Part shown: positions 11,426 through 25,537 of the stretch, piece by piece
Layout: the number at the start of each line of letters is the position of its first letter
Numbering within the stretch: position 1 is the first letter of the stretch
Assembly: GCF_901933205.1 (NCBI RefSeq)
Contig: NC_044574.1
Span: forward strand, 45,665,609-45,729,608
From: Camarhynchus parvulus
Lineage: Eukaryota; Chordata; Aves; Passeriformes; Thraupidae
DNA: 64,000 bases
Direction of reading: 5' to 3'
The notes under the pieces: model-generated
Seen by the model: only the letters and a program-made list of their open reading frames with translations
What the model was told of the DNA's origin: nothing
Databases searched by the model: none
Made by a program: the position numbers and the translations under genes

Positions 11426-14400
11426 GCCTACTGGCTTATTTTTGCACAGGCTGTGCTTTCACAATGGGATCTTTTTGCTTGTTTTGTGGGTTTGTTTTGT
11501 TGACTTTTTTTTTCTTTAAAAGGAAGCCAATGAAAAAAATCATCATCCTAGTGTCTAGTATCAGGTTAGATACGAGGTAAAATTAGAAGCAATGACAACG
11601 TTTTGGAGGGTGTACAGAAACAGAAGTGCTGCTCATTTCAGCTGCTGCACGGTTGCACATTTGTGGCAGGCTGTGGTCTCGCAGACCGCACGCAGACCTA
11701 ACAGCCTGTATTTTTGGTATGCAACTGTAGATCATACTCTAACACTCTGCCTTCCTCTCCCGAGCTGTTAAATGGAGCCAAGAGGATTTCTCTGCCACAG
11801 ACTGGACTCATGAGTAAATGGGCAAGATGTTCTTGGGATAAAGACTAAAATTCCCACTCACAATTTTTATGTTGGTCCCTCCAGCAGCATTCAATGCATA
11901 AACTTGCTTTTCTGGGAGCCTTGCTGATGAGCAGGTTTTCTGCCCCAGCCATAAAGCACACCTGACAGCAAGGAAGGACCTACAGCCCTGCAGTCCCTGG
12001 GGGGAGGCCAAAGGATGGCCCAGCCACCCTCACTTAGATTATTTCAACAAACCAGCCAGTTGTCCCCTGCCTGAAGCAGCTGCACAGGACATCCCAAGCC
12101 CACGGCTCAGGGGGTGCCCTCAGCCACCACACTGTGCCTGCTCCTGCCGCCCCAAACACACTGCCAAGGCTTGGAGCAACCTTTGACTGTCTTTGATGAA
12201 CATTATGATGAACATTACACGTATTTTCAGGCAATGAATCCCTGCTGTGACAAAAAATACAAAACAAGGGAAATAAAATTGCATAGGCTGTTGTTTCAGC
12301 TCAGGGTAATGACTCCAGCAGCATCTGCAGGCTGACACACCGCTTAGATTAATGTCGCTTTCAAGAATGTGACTTGATTTTTCTTTTTAACATTTGTCTT
12401 TACCAACAAGCCCCTCACCTTAGCACCGAATAATTGACTCTGCCTTGAAGATACTAGAGCTTGTCACAATGTTTTAAATATTGGGCTGCAACTCTCTCAA
12501 AGCCAAGGGAAGCAGCCAAGGAGACAACAACCGGCCTGCACCATGGTGGTGTTGGGTGTGCTGGACCACCAGATGCCCTGGTGAGGACAAGCAGCTCCTC
12601 ACCACTGCTCCCAGACTTGACTGCTCAGGCTTCCCAAAACCTATCAAAGCTCAAGGGTTTCCTCCAGATCTGCCTGGTGAAAGGACACATGGGAAGCACT
12701 GCTTGTCATCCAATCCCCCACAATGCTAGGCCAGACAGCTCTTCATTGCTTTCTTCCTTTCTAAAACTGCTTAGTATTTAATTAGTAATTTAAATACACT
12801 ATTCATTCACTGGTAAAAGTGACCAAGTGCAATCACTGTATAACAGAGCCTCATGTTCATTTTCAACCACACACCAACCATCTTCTGGTGCAGAAGGGAA
12901 CCCACACCAACAAAAATTTTGTCTACAAACTACCTTACCACCTTCTCCAAAGAGATATTTTTCAATGGTATTTTAAGCACCAAAAAGGAGAAAAGAGAGG
13001 AAACTCTTTAAAGTCAGCAACAGAAAGGTAAGATCTGTTCAGATAAACATGAACATGACAGCACAATTTTCTTTCGTCTTCTTTCTATCAAAATCTAAAA
13101 AATTATTTTTAATTGATTCTTGAGGCAGTTTTTGAAGTTCAATAAATGCTTCAGAAATCAGTTGGGAGTCCACAAATGTTAATAGTATTTAGCTCATTTC
13201 AATAAAAATGGCCTCATTAACATGCCAGCTGCTAAAATGTGTGATACCAACTGTGTCCTTCTGCCAGCCCGCAGGGAAGCATTCCTACTTACTACTCAGT
13301 TTTGCTTTAAGAGACCATTTAGAAAACATACCCATTTTACTGTGTGTGTGCGTTCAGACAATAATTACTTCACTACTGCCCTACCCTCAAAAATGGCTTT
13401 AAAAGTCCCTGGCACGTCTTCCAACAAGCAGAGCTCAGGCTGGCTTTCTTTGAGAATATTTTTTCCACAGGCAAGTAAAACCTCATTTGCTTTCTCATCC
13501 ATCAGCACAGAAGGAGCCAGGTGAGTACTGTGCCTGTCTGAGGCAAGAAGATTTTTATTATGGCTCTGCTAGGTGGAAATAAATAATCTTCGCTCAGCTC
13601 TGCTGCTGTCAAGCTACAACCATTGGCTGCAGCTCCCTGAACTGTATGTGAGCAGCCAACCTCCAGATCCAAAATTTGAAAGTCACATTGCAGTTAGCAT
13701 GAGAGCAAGTGCCCGTTGCCTTCACCCATCTACACAAACTAAGGATGACCCACATTTTGGCTTTAGAAACATCTTCTCAACTAGTCTTTATGGCCAGCTA
13801 CTGCTGCTGCCACCCTCCTGCCCAGCCGTGGCACACTGAGGGCTTGAGACACTGCTGTGGTGCTTTGAGGACACACTAACAGTAGCAGCACTAATGATGT
13901 GCCAAATTAAACCATGTCATTAGGCCACAAGGTAAGTAGCACTGCATGAGTATTTCCAGAGAAAATACATGACATTAATCAATAAAGTACTGGTCAAGTC
14001 AAAGACATTGGCAAAAGCCAGCTCAGAAATGTCACCAAGTGGTAAGGCCAAAAATGTTCATATCTAATACATATCTCCAGCATAAAGCTGCATTAATAAT
14101 TCAAGATCCCAGCTCAGGAAAAACAGCACACTGGCCTTTAAGAGTCAGGGTTTGATTCTTGGATAATGTGAATGCCTTGTCCTCGTGCTTACATTTGTAA
14201 GTGTGCTTCCAGCTGGCGCCATACCTGCCAGCAAGCTGTTCACTCAGTGAAATGGCACTGGATGTGCCAAGCAAGAGTCATTCCACCCAAACCAGCTTGG
14301 ATAACAGCACATGTGCCAGCCTGCCTGCCAAGCCCTGTCCCCTCTCCATGGCAGACAAAAGTAGTGTGTGACTGGCTGTGCCACAGGTGTCCCACAGCGC

Positions 14401-15500
14401 AAGCCCAGAGGAGAGGCCAACAACCATGCCAAGAAACCCTTTTCTCACTGTTTTAGAGCATCCCAAATGCCTTCCCATGACCATTCTATCCCGTAACAGC
14501 CAGCATAGAGGCTGTGAAACCCTCATCATGTTCAGATATACCTTTGATGGGGAATCACAGAGGAAACTCAACCTCCCATGGCTGAAGAGCAGCTGTGCAG
14601 GGTGCAACCCTAAAAAGCAGGGCAGGGTCTGCAAAAGGCAGAGCAATAATAAGCAAAACTAAGCAGCAATGAGGAGCCACTGCCACAGCAGGTCCTACAT
14701 GTGGCTACCCAGAAGTTGGGCCCACAAGTCCTTGTCATCCTGCAGCTCCTACCCTGGATGCTGGCCCAGCAGGATCTGAGTCCATATTACCAATGAAAGT
14801 GGATTTAAAAGTCACCAAATGGGCTGATTTGGTTCTCCTACCTTATGCTCAATAGGAAAAAGGGAAAACAGAAAGTAGGACTCTGTTTGAACCTGCACAA
14901 CCTATTTGACTATTTCCTGAGCCCCTTGTGCAAGTAGAAACAGCGTCATACATCTGCCTTCATCCTCTGTTTTACCTACTCCTTCCCAAATGCCATCTAG
15001 GACTGTCAAAAAGGTAATGGATTTTTGCAGTGCTCACATTAGCACCCTGCTGGGTCAGGGGCACAAGAAAAACCTCCCACTCCAGCACCCTTGGACCCAC
15101 CACTGCTTCAGGCTCTGGCAAACACCAGAGAGACATGCTACCTGCACCCCAGATGTGCCTCAACCTCTGAGAAGCCTTGCCAGTGAAATGACAAAGTGCT
15201 TCAGCTCGGTGCACTGCCAGAATTTAAACAAAATACAGCGCTCTGGAGCATAGGGGGGACAGGAAAGGGAAACATGCCCGGCAACCATGGTGAGTACCTG
15301 GCCAGCAAATCCCATCTGTGACTCTGTGAGGCCCCAAATGCTTGGTGCCTTTCAGTGGAGATCTGACTGCTGTTTCCCCTTGTGCTAAATAAACCTCACA
15401 GTCCTGTGGAAGGCAGGGTGACACCCTGGTGCCTGTCACCCCCTGGGCAGCCTGTGCAAGGGAGATGGAGGCATCAGCCCCTCCCACAGTGATCAGAGCT
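11426..15500. other. Non-coding stretch, no gene seen
   Basis: Mixed AT-rich and GC-moderate segments. The T-rich context persists to about 11,520. A GC-richer stretch lies at about 14,160-14,450 and at about 15,040-15,500. Overlapping open frames of at most about 120 codons occur on both strands without any recognisable domain. Confidence 0.5.
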
Positions 15501-18500
15501 TCCAAAATGACTCCACTGCCTGTCAGCAGTCAGTCTCAGGGCATCTCATAAAGCATAACTAAAGAGAAAGTGAGACAGACCACAAGAAGAAAAAGCCACA
15601 GGAAGGCTGAACAGGTTATAAATGCCCAGTTCTTCTGAATTCGCTGGGAGATGCTGAGCACAGAGCCTGCAAAGACCCTCCAGCGCCACACAAGGAATCA
15701 GAGTAAAACCATGGGGGGTAAAATTATGGGGGCTACTTCAGGTAAAGGTTAAAACACAAATAGCTCCAGAAAGTGATTGGAGATATTCACAGGAGGCCAG
15801 CCTGCCTGAGGCCATGGGGTGTAATTACTTCTGTGCTGTCCTTGAGGACATCTTTGATGGCCAGAGCATGGCCACAGGTCCATGTGCAACACTGGGACCT
15901 CTGCCTTAACCCTGGGCAGTGACAGCCCACAAAGGCAGGGAAGAGGACACTGGAGAGGCCCCTCTGCCTCTGGCCACCCAAACAGAGGTGAAAGGTGCCC
16001 TCCTGGAGGCCGTGGTGGTGTGTGGAGCACATCAGGCTGTCTGCTACATAGTCCAACCAGAGATTTCAGCCACACAGGACAACTTTAAAGAGCTATAAAC
16101 ATTTTGCTCAACAACTAACTCTTTATTTTCTTTTAATTTCACTTACCAGCCTCTGTGAAAAGGCATCTCAATAGCTGCAGTATTTTCAACTTTCCCAGCA
16201 AAGTGCAGTTATGGGGGGTTTTTTGGCTTTACAGACTGGAGGGTCCAGGCAGCAGGTTGGTGTTCTCCACACCTACATGCTCACAGACTATTCTCTGTAA
16301 ATCATTGCTCCCCCCCTGGGGCACCCACCACAGACCCCTGAGTCCCGGGGGGGTGATGCCCCAGCCACCCCCTTCCCCTCTTGGTTTTATTTTGGGTCAC
16401 CCGTATTTCACTGGAGAGGTCAGAGTGTGGCAGCACAGCTGCGGCTGAGGCCCTTCCCGGAGGGAGGGAGGGAGCACACGGAGCTTTTGAAGCAATGATA
16501 AGAGAGAGCACTGCAATTAGGGGTTTGTCGTTTCTCAAGCAAATCTGCATTTTAAATTACATTTTGGCATAATTGTGTTTCATCTTTCTTTTCACTCTGA
16601 CTTCTGTAACTTTTATTATTTCCTAAGGATGGTTTGAAATGCTGTATAAGACCACAATTAAAAAAAAAGAAACTATATCAATATTTTTTCTCAAAATATT
16701 CCTTTGAGATTAACCATTTTGAGGGGGACAGGAAAGTCATGTGAGATGAGGAAGAGCAAAATAAGCTTTACCCTGAGGAAGGAGCTGTGGGTTCTGGCTC
16801 GTTACCCCAAGTTCAGTGGAAAGCAAGGGAGGCTTTAGCAAATATTTCACCCCAGCCACCTCCTGGCCCGGCAGACACCCTGACCCCACCACGGGGAATA
16901 ATCCCAATTACCAGCCCTTTCACTCCAGAAGTTCACAGCTTGGCCCTGAGTACTAAATCTAATTATCTCTATTTCCCATTATGGAAAGATACCTTGACAG
17001 CTCTGCTGTCAGGACAGATTAACCCACAGCCACAGACCCCTGCACCCCCTCCAGCTGCTGCTGATTGTGTGAAAAGTCAAAGCAGTACCAGTGTGGCTGA
17101 TCTGTTGCTCCTTCATTTCCCATCCCTTCCTCGCAGCCCCTTTCCACTCACCAAATACCCAGCACTGCCCTTGAACTGGGAGCAGGAGGCTTGGCCCCTG
17201 ACAGGGCTATAAACATGCTGACCCCCACAGCTGGCTGTCCATGCCATGGGAAAGATGTGGGAGTTGAGAGAATCACCTCAGTTCCCTCAATACACCAAAA
17301 AAAAAAAAAAAAAGGATATCTAGATCTCTCCAGCATGCTCTGAAGGGCAAAGAAAAGCCAGTCAAGATGCACTTCAATCCATAATAAAACAACACTACTG
17401 CTATTGTCAGGCCTCTGGATGGAGCTGTGAAGGTTAGATGAGCCTGTGTTATATTTAATGCTGTCAAATGCTGTTGGAACACAAAGTCTGGTTTGTGTTA
17501 TTGCTGCACTCCCTGCCTGCAAGGCTCTCCTGCAGTCTGAAAGAACCTCCAGCACATAATGGGCTCATTTTTTCATAATTACAGAATTCTAGTCAAGAAA
17601 ATGATGGGGACTTTGTATTTGAATGTCACCTCCAATATGTCATGTTAATTTTCCTTTTTTAAGGCCCTCATCTGGATGCTAATGCCAGATGATTATGTTG
17701 GTATATGAAACCAATGAAAGCAGGTCTAAGTAAAAGGCCACCAACTCATACCCCATCAGGACGGTGGTCCCGATTTTGATCCGAGTTAAGCTGATATAAA
17801 TTAGAATTATAAAAAAAAAAAATTGATGGGTGGTGGGGGAAGGTCCATGGCTGGTGTTAATCTGCACATCTCCTCCAAAAGCAGTGCTTCTGCAGAGACT
17901 GACCTCGAGTGGACATGTCCATCCCAGCCAGCCAGGCCACACAGGACATCCCAGGGGCTGTTGTTAAAGCAGGGGTGAACGCTGTGTTCAGCCTTGTTTG
18001 CAGAGCTCTTCTTTGTAAGCTACTTTAGCTGTTTTATACACACTGTGTTTCTGACAGAAGGGGAAGCAAAATTAGGTTTTCCTCCCTCTTCCCTCATCCT
18101 CAAGCCCATGTAGCAGTTTCACTATGTCTAGATGTTGCCACCATAAAAAACTCCACTTCTGGGGTTTGGTTTTTTGGGTCAGGTTTTTTGGTAGGGGGGA
18201 GTTTTTTCAGTCTTTTAAGGCAGGGGAAGGAAACAACTCAATAAATCAGTGCTCTATCTTACTGCATTGGATTAAGACAATATCCTTAGGATACCACTAT
18301 TAATTAATGATCCAATCCTTATAGCTTCTCCACAGTAGGATATAAGTTGGCAGAACAGAGAAGCTCCAGATGGAGGAAAACTTCTGCATCAGATAAGGCT
18401 TTATGAGTGACAAGTCCCTGCCACTCATGTTTAGGGACACAGACATAAGCCGCTTGTTATGCTTCAAATCAGCTAAAAATACCCTAAATAGAAACATTTT

Positions 18501-19599
18501 TCTTCTCAAAACCACCTGTTACATCAGAGGTATTCAGAACATCCTGATTTGTGTGTAGGAAGCACCTTGTTTTTTCTAATGAAAGAAAAAGTTTAGAGCT
18601 GTAAAAAATAAGAGGGAAAAGGATGAACTGCAGCCACAGCCCAGCTTCAAATGCATCACACTAAAAGTTGATGGAATAAAAAGTTACATAGAACCAGCAG
18701 ACCACCTGCAAGCTCCCACTGGGTGAAATTAAAACTGATTGACTTGCCTTTTTTCTTTTTTTCCTGCAAAAGCTGGAATTTATTCTCACTTTTTCGGAGA
18801 AAGTAGCTCGTGTGGGGAGCTCTTTACGAGCACTCCAGTTCATGGGCAGGAGACCTCTAAGCCAGTACCTGAAAGGCTTCTTGAACCAGTAAAATTGGCT
18901 GCAAAACCTTTCCAAAAGAACTATTTTTAGCAGATTAAAATGAGGGCAGTAAAATGCAATACAGACTGTGACCAGCAATCCATTCCCACATGAGCTGTAG
19001 CAGCGAAGCCACCGCTCTGGCCCTTGCTTCAGCATCACAGGGACACGCACAGCTGGTCCTGTTCCTTTCTGTTATTCAAACATTTTTGACTTTTCCTGCA
19101 TAAGGGGGGCCCTGGGTAAGCCAGGATCTCAACTTACACAGACAGGTCTAGAATTCACATACACTCACCCCCCAACAGTGAGTCAAACCCAAACCCCCCC
19201 ACTCACATCTCCTGTTCCCAGCTCCCACAATCCCAGTTTACTTAGGCTGTAGTAACCACTTAAACCCTCTCCTTAAAATTACATAACCTTCTGTGTTACT
19301 GAAGTGGCTTTTTTTTAAACTGATGAAGATTAAGTATTTCATTTTGCCTCTTAAAATCTGTGCTCTGTATCATCTCATGGTTTTAAAATGCCTCGTAGGA
19401 TTAAACTCAAGACTTTTCTCCATTAGGACCACTAAAGCTTTTTCAATTAGTATCTGCAGTTTTTTTGATAAGACAAGAGGATACCATATAAATCACTGGA
19501 GTCTGTTATTTTTAAACAGTGCCCCCCACACCATCTTCAGAAAGGAAAGGATAATTTGAATTTTAGATTTTAAACACTGATCTCACTTGATACTCCTTC
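15501..19599. other. Non-coding stretch with A-tracts, no gene seen
   Basis: No gene was recognised. A run of 17 A lies at 17,297-17,313 and a shorter A run near 17,811-17,822. G/T-rich low-complexity words occur at about 18,160-18,210, and CCCC-rich words near 19,165-19,200. None is accompanied by coding-like sequence or a mobile-element consensus. Confidence 0.5.
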
Positions 19600-19715
19600 T
19601 GTAGTGATGTTATGCTTGCTGTCTAATTAGAAGAGATAGATTAAGTGATAGATTTATCATCTACCTTGGAAATTACCATAACCATTATTATGATAGTAAT
19701 GTCTACATCCTGCAG
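19600..19715. promoter_or_regulatory. Candidate regulatory block rich in GATA and TAAT words
   Basis: This AT-rich block packs GATA-like words (AGATAGATT, GTGATAGAT, TTTATCATC, TATGATAG) together with CTAATTAG and ATTATTATG. Such clustering is typical of conserved enhancers bound by GATA and homeodomain factors. Motif density in AT-rich DNA is weak evidence, and conservation cannot be judged from one sequence. Confidence 0.2.
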
Positions 19716-20127
19716 GATCTAAAAGTGCTTAACCAGATAAAGAAATCCTGGTTTCATTGCATACATGTAACAGCACTAGCATCTGGACCATCTCCGGGCT
19801 AAAAAAAGCAAATCAAGCCAGGATTCTATCTAGTGTGCATTTGTGCTAGGTGTAAAGTACATCTGAGGGGTCTTGTGAGTTTTCAGTGTAATTCATAGGT
19901 TTAGAAATAAATGTGTACAGAAGAAACAATAGCGATCCAACCTCCACAAAGAAAAAGAAAATTAAAAAATAACCTTGCTTCAGATGGGTTTAGATAATTT
20001 AGGTGCCCAAACACACAGCCAGACTAAAATTTCTGCTTTAGATGTTGTGGAAGTCTGTATGCATCTCTTTAAAAAAAGCAGTGCTCATCAAAGGTCTTCT
20101 GGAGAGACAGAAGTATTTCAGCCATGG
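19716..20127. other. Non-coding stretch, no gene seen
   Basis: AT-rich sequence leading up to the CR1 fragment. Nothing specific was recognised. Confidence 0.5.
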
Positions 20128-20345
20128 CAGAGATCATGGTTAGATATCAGAAAAAGGTTCTTCACCCAGAGGGTGGCTGGGCACCAGAACAGGCTCCCCA
20201 GGGTGGTCACACAGCATGGAGCCTGTTTAAGAGGCATTTGGACAACACACTCAGGCCCATGGTGTGACTCTTGGGAATGTTCCTGTGCAGAGACAAAAGC
20301 TGGAATCAATGATCCCTGTGGGTCACTTCAGCTCATTCCCTGATG
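20128..20345 (+). mobile_element. CR1 LINE, 3'-end fragment
   Basis: The segment follows the 3' end of avian CR1 in sense orientation. TTAGATATCAG comes first, then TTCTTCACCCAGAGGGTGG, a word equivalent to CACTGGAACAGGCTCCCCAGG, TTTGGACAACAC, CATGGTGTGACTCTTGGG and a terminal GATCCCTGTGGGTCACTTC. The 5' part is missing, as in most CR1 copies, which are truncated during reverse transcription. CR1 leaves no poly-A tail or clear target duplication, and none is seen. Divergence from the remembered consensus is visible but moderate. No intact reverse transcriptase frame remains. Confidence 0.9.
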
Positions 20346-22459
20346 TTGGTGTCCTATGCACACCAAGGTCCAAACAGGGTAACAAAAGTAATAGCAGATA
20401 AACACTCATGTGCCCAAAGGTGCTGGGTGAGTATAGCCTGTAAAGCACAGAGAAGCCAGTGCTGGTAGCTACTGTGGCAAGGAAAGGGCTCTGCAAGGGT
20501 TTCTCACTAACCTCATCATTGCTGATCCTTCAGGCCACAACACAGCTGCAGAAATTCACCACCTCTGCCTGCTGGTTTGCTTTTCAAAGCCTGCATTCCC
20601 ATATCATTTCCAGAGATAATTTCAAAGACTCCTTAAGGGAGCAACTATAAAACCCCACACCTTTAGAGCAACAAACCTCGACAACACCAGGCAGGAAGAC
20701 GGCACAGGCAGGGTGAGGTTAACAGGGCAAGTCCAGGTTGCCTTCACAAGGCTGAGACAGCTCTCCACCAAAAGAGCAATGCCTAAAAACTACTGGCTGC
20801 ACCTGGAAGGTGGGTGCTCAACAGGTGCCTGTTGTAAAGAAGAGGGAGAACCTAAATGTTGCACTTAATCCCCTTAATTCAGAGGAACATGACAGAGAAG
20901 GTGGTTTTTAGCTGAGCATGTAAATCAGAGCAGTTTGCAGTTGTAGCTGGCTTTATAGAATCATGCACTAAAATCAGTAATTCTTCCTGGCCAGGAGGAA
21001 GATTATCATCTGTTGTAAATTGTCATACTTCAAAATAGCACATTAATTGCTGTGATAATTTACACCAGCTGAGAATCTCCCCTGGGGACTGTGTTTATTA
21101 CTCAGCTTTGTGTCTCAGACAATAGCGGTCCCTATCAGGGATGGGGTCCTGTGGTACTTTCATCATACTCATAATAATGGAAAGAGATAGAAACCTTCTG
21201 TCTTTCCATTTTGGGTAACTAATGCATCAACTGGATTGGATTTGATTGCATAACAATGGAAGTGAAGCCTGGAAGCACTGATGGAAATCACCTTTGAGGG
21301 TTTTCTTCCCCTTCCCCCCAGTTACCTTTTACTAAATGATCATCCACATATTTATAACACTGCAGAAAACACATGCTTATGTTTCAGGGCATAAATAGTC
21401 AAGCTACATTTTTCCTTTACAAAACCAATTTAAAAATGCATGTAGGGAGCAGATGAGGAGGGTGCATTGGGGTTAAACTGCTTGGCACTTGAATTTACCC
21501 AAATAAATAGTGAAAACATTTTTGGCTCACTTCCTCAAAATATGACCTGTCAGTTGTGTTCAACTTGATATGGTCTTTCAAAGCTAAAAGTAGTTGAGTG
21601 GGTAGGGCTGGCAACACCCTGCAAAGTTACTTTGGCTTTTCTTTTAAAGGCAAAGCCCTGTGAAACATTACTAATGCAGTAAATGTTTTACAGAAGAAAA
21701 ATTCGCAACCCAAATAACCAACCTACGCTGATACCCCAAGAAAAATGCACTGGTGGGAGTTGCTGGGCTGCCTCTCCATGCATCCTTCACTCCCTGCATC
21801 CTTCCCTCTGGTTGTCACACTTGGCCTCCCAGTAGCCAGGGGCACGACCAGTTCAAGGAGATATGCTGGCAGGGCTGGCAACTTCCACAGACTTCCTTCA
21901 TGTCCCAGGCAGCAGCTGCCCTGTGCTTTTAGTCACACAAAGGTTTTCTGTAACCAGTTCTCCTGAAGCAGGAGAACACTGGAAGATTTGCAGGAGCTTT
22001 TTTTGTTCACTGCATGGCCCCCTTTCCCCTCTCCTAATGCAAGCAGGCTCTTAATGATCTAAACAGCAGCTTGGAAATGTTTAGAGCAAACGTATTGCCA
22101 GCGGCTGGCAGAGCTGTCACTGCCTGCCAGGCAGCTGTGGGGAGCAGGGAAAGGAGCCAGGTGAGGCTCCCAAGGATGGCCAGCACCTCCAGCTTTTAAA
22201 GATTTCCAGCTTTTCTGGAGTGATGGAGCTGCTTTTCCTCTAACCTGTGCAGACTGGGCTTGGTCAGCCTGCAACCTTGCATGCTGGCAACCAGCCCCCT
22301 CCAGAGACAGACCTTCCACCTGTGTTGTGTGCTCCCATTTCTGCCACACTCCTGGATATCAAGAGCAAAACTGCTGCCTAGCAAAGTGGTGTTACTCAGC
22401 TTCAGCACAATATTTGGACACAGCCCCAACCCAGCCCTGTCACCAATCTAAACTCTGAT
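20346..22459. other. Non-coding stretch, no gene seen
   Basis: AT-rich to moderate sequence. The part at about 21,740-22,440 is GC-richer and carries overlapping chance frames on both strands. No domain or repeat consensus was recognised. Confidence 0.5.
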
Positions 22460-22510
22460 GTCTGTGTTTGGAATAAAACTTTGTGGCATGAAATTCGAAA
22501 AAAAAAAAAA
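22460..22510 (+). other. AATAAA plus A13: possible retrocopy 3' end
   Basis: AATAAA at 22,472-22,477 is followed 20 bases later by 13 A at 22,498-22,510. This is the spacing of a cleaved, polyadenylated transcript copied back into DNA. The upstream few hundred bases show no protein I recognise, and no matching target duplication was found. It may be an old retrocopy of a 3' UTR or non-coding RNA, or a coincidence. Confidence 0.2.
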
Positions 22511-25500
22511 TCAGAGGAAGTTTAAGGCATGCTATAAAATACTTGATATGAAGATAATCTCCTTCCAAATTCAGAAAGACAGTAGCAGACATAATTTGGC
22601 TCACCCTCAGTTCCCTTAGTGGCCATGGTAAAAAGCCTTCCCCACTCCCCAGCATGTGGAAGATTTGTTCTTCAGGCAGGCTGGGGGAGAGGACCCCACG
22701 GGGCAGTGTTCACTATTCCCATCTCTGTAAAAAACAACTTCTCACTTGGAAAACACACTGCAAGGGACCTTTGGTTTTAAAAAATTCAAGGCAAACAAAT
22801 TAGCCAGTACCCCTAAGTGGGTAATCATCTCAAGAGACACCAACTACCCAGAATGGCTGATGTAATGTCACTTTTTAAATGGAATAAATATTCATGGGAA
22901 GCAACACACTACATTCACCCACTTGCTATAGAGCAAGTCATTCTGTAAATCTTTATCTCATTCCTGTGAGGATGATCTGTCACCTTGCACTGCAGGTGAC
23001 AAGGACTAAGTTGCCCTGTGCCTTTGTTTTCAGGACTAATCAGGTAATTATTAGAAGTTTCACTTTCTGTCTTCAGAGCAGCCCAGCCTGACAAGAAAAT
23101 TGGAAATACCAGTGATATTCCAAAGTTTAAAACTTCTAATTTTCAATACCATCTGCACCAGTTGGTATGATCAACTTCCCCAGTAAACAGGCTGAGTTGT
23201 TCAGAAATAACATTTTGGGGCAAGGGAGTAGGGAAAACAGTAAGGCATTAAATAGATTTCACTCCCAGGAGCCACACTATGGGGTAAAGACAGCACTTCA
23301 CTCAAAAATATGCCTGTTAGGGATCTCCTGCCTCCCTTGCACCAGCACAGGCTCTTCTAGTTAATCCAAGTGACAAGAAGGGGCAGTTTCATCTCTTTTC
23401 CCTCAGTGCAGCACCACCAGTGCCCATGGTGCTTTGCTATTAGAAATGGCAGATCCTGGATCCCAATGGAGCACAGATCACCAGTTTTCACTGCTGGAGC
23501 GAGGAGGATTGAGGCTGATGAGTGATGCAAAAGTAGGAAAAGCATCACCAGCTCCCCTGCCCACTTCCAGCTGAGCAGGAGACTGTGGGAGCAGCCATTC
23601 CCTCAGGTTTGTACATGCCTAGTAACTAGCAGGCTGTGGCACTCAGCAAATTGTCGGTCTCAGGCTTTTTACTCCTGGTTGTTGAAGCACAAACGCCATT
23701 CCCTGTGAAAACAGGTGATTTTGGTCTTAACCTGTTGGTTCAGGTTTGTACTCCTGGCACTGCCTTAGCAAAAACCTAGGAGGGAAGTGGCTATTAAGCT
23801 GCAGAGGCCTTTGATCTGCTCTATTATGTTTTACGAGGCTTTAGAGCTGGACAAAAGTTAGGACCTGCACCTCTCATCATCTTGGGAGGTAGAGCAGCAA
23901 CAAACGCAGCTGGACAAGCTCCCCCAGACCATCCTATGGGCATCCTTTGGTGTCCTTGAGTTTGTTTTAGAATGCACTATGGTCAACCTGGGGACACACA
24001 GTGGGAATTAGCTCTGGGAGAGCAGGGTATTTGATAACTCTACTCCATCCCAGCTATGGAGCATTTCTGGCAGGACACCCTCATCCCCTCTCCAGAGGAA
24101 GCTTTTGGGGGCTGCAAGGGAAGGAAGAGCAGGACGAGGCAGCAGGGCTGCCAACAGTTTGACTGTTTCGTTGCTTGTGTGGACTTTGCCATCACATGAC
24201 TGGTCTTGAAGCTTGGTTAAAAGACAGCATGTCTGACCTTGCCCAGATGTAGCCCATTCATCTCATGGGGTTGATGACACACTTTAATATAAACTGAGTT
24301 AGGTATTCTTAATGCGTGGCAGGATTTAATTCTGTGTGTACCTCTACAACACAAATCTCCTCAAGAAAACTTACTTTCTATTTAGCAGGAAGTTAAAGTA
24401 TTTTCAAGAGACTGCATGGCAAAGAAAAAAATAACAGAAAGGTGTCTTCAAAATAGCCGTGGCTACTGGGACAGCTATCTGTGCACTTTAGAGAACAAGA
24501 CCTCCTGTGGGCCAGGAGAAATAATTTGGTGGGCACATTGCAGCAAAGAGGTCAGAGAATGTGGCTCTTTTCCCTCCCTTTTGTTTGAAACAACTACAAA
24601 AGCAGCTGCTGTTTTTCTCCCACACTGGTTGTGGTGTGCTCAGCCCAGGGGCATGTTCTAGAGCTGCAGAGGATCCCACCAGGGCCTGTGGGAAACCAGA
24701 GCTCCACACCTCTGTGAGCCAGTGCCAGAATAACCAGCCTGATGCACACAGCACCGTGGTAGAGGCTGCTCCTGAAAGTGTGGGACTAAGGGATGGTGTT
24801 CTCTGCTGCAGGGACCATAAAGTCACAACGATCTTGGAATGTATTACAGTGGCCTCATCTAAACAAAACCCCTCCACTTTTCTGTACAGGAAAGACAAGG
24901 CGAGTGAGCTCTGCTCCAGGGAGATGCTTACACAGAGAAAACTCAATCTCTAACATAACATGTTCACAGAGTTTAAGAAAGATTTGTAGCATGCAAAAAT
25001 ACCCCAACTATGGTTATGTTATAAACACCTGGAAAAGCAGATTAGATCAGTCTGTTAAAATGCTTAAATAAGACCCCAGGTTATTTCTAGCGCAGTTACA
25101 ATTTCCTGCAGCAGCTCATTAATGGAGATGTCAGTGACACTTCACTGGCATGTCTTGCAACAGTTCTTGGTGACCCTCACTGCCCCTTCTCACACCAATC
25201 TTTGCAGCAGCAGCAAGTTTGCACTGAAGCATCCATTCTCCTGCTTTGGATTCCACCAAGTAACAAGGAGACCATCTGAAAAAGGCCCGAGTTCTCTTTT
25301 GCTTGACAAGTCTCATGCTAACACTATTGAGGATGACTCTCACTCAGACCGTAAACTAAAGCAATAAGGTTTAGCAGGGGCAAAGCATGTCCCACAAACA
25401 ATAAAAATCCCAGCCAGCTGTCAATTAAACCAAGAAAAAAATCCCTTTCAGACATTAAGCGTATTAGTACTTCCTCATCAAAAAGTCTTACTGACCTTGG

Positions 25501-25537
25501 GAAAGGGAAAACATTCTGTGGCTGTACCTGCCCTGGC
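22511..25537. other. Non-coding stretch, no gene seen
   Basis: Mixed composition. Open frames up to about 150 codons occur near 24,490-24,950 on both strands, overlap each other and carry no recognisable domain. No mobile-element consensus was seen. Confidence 0.5.
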
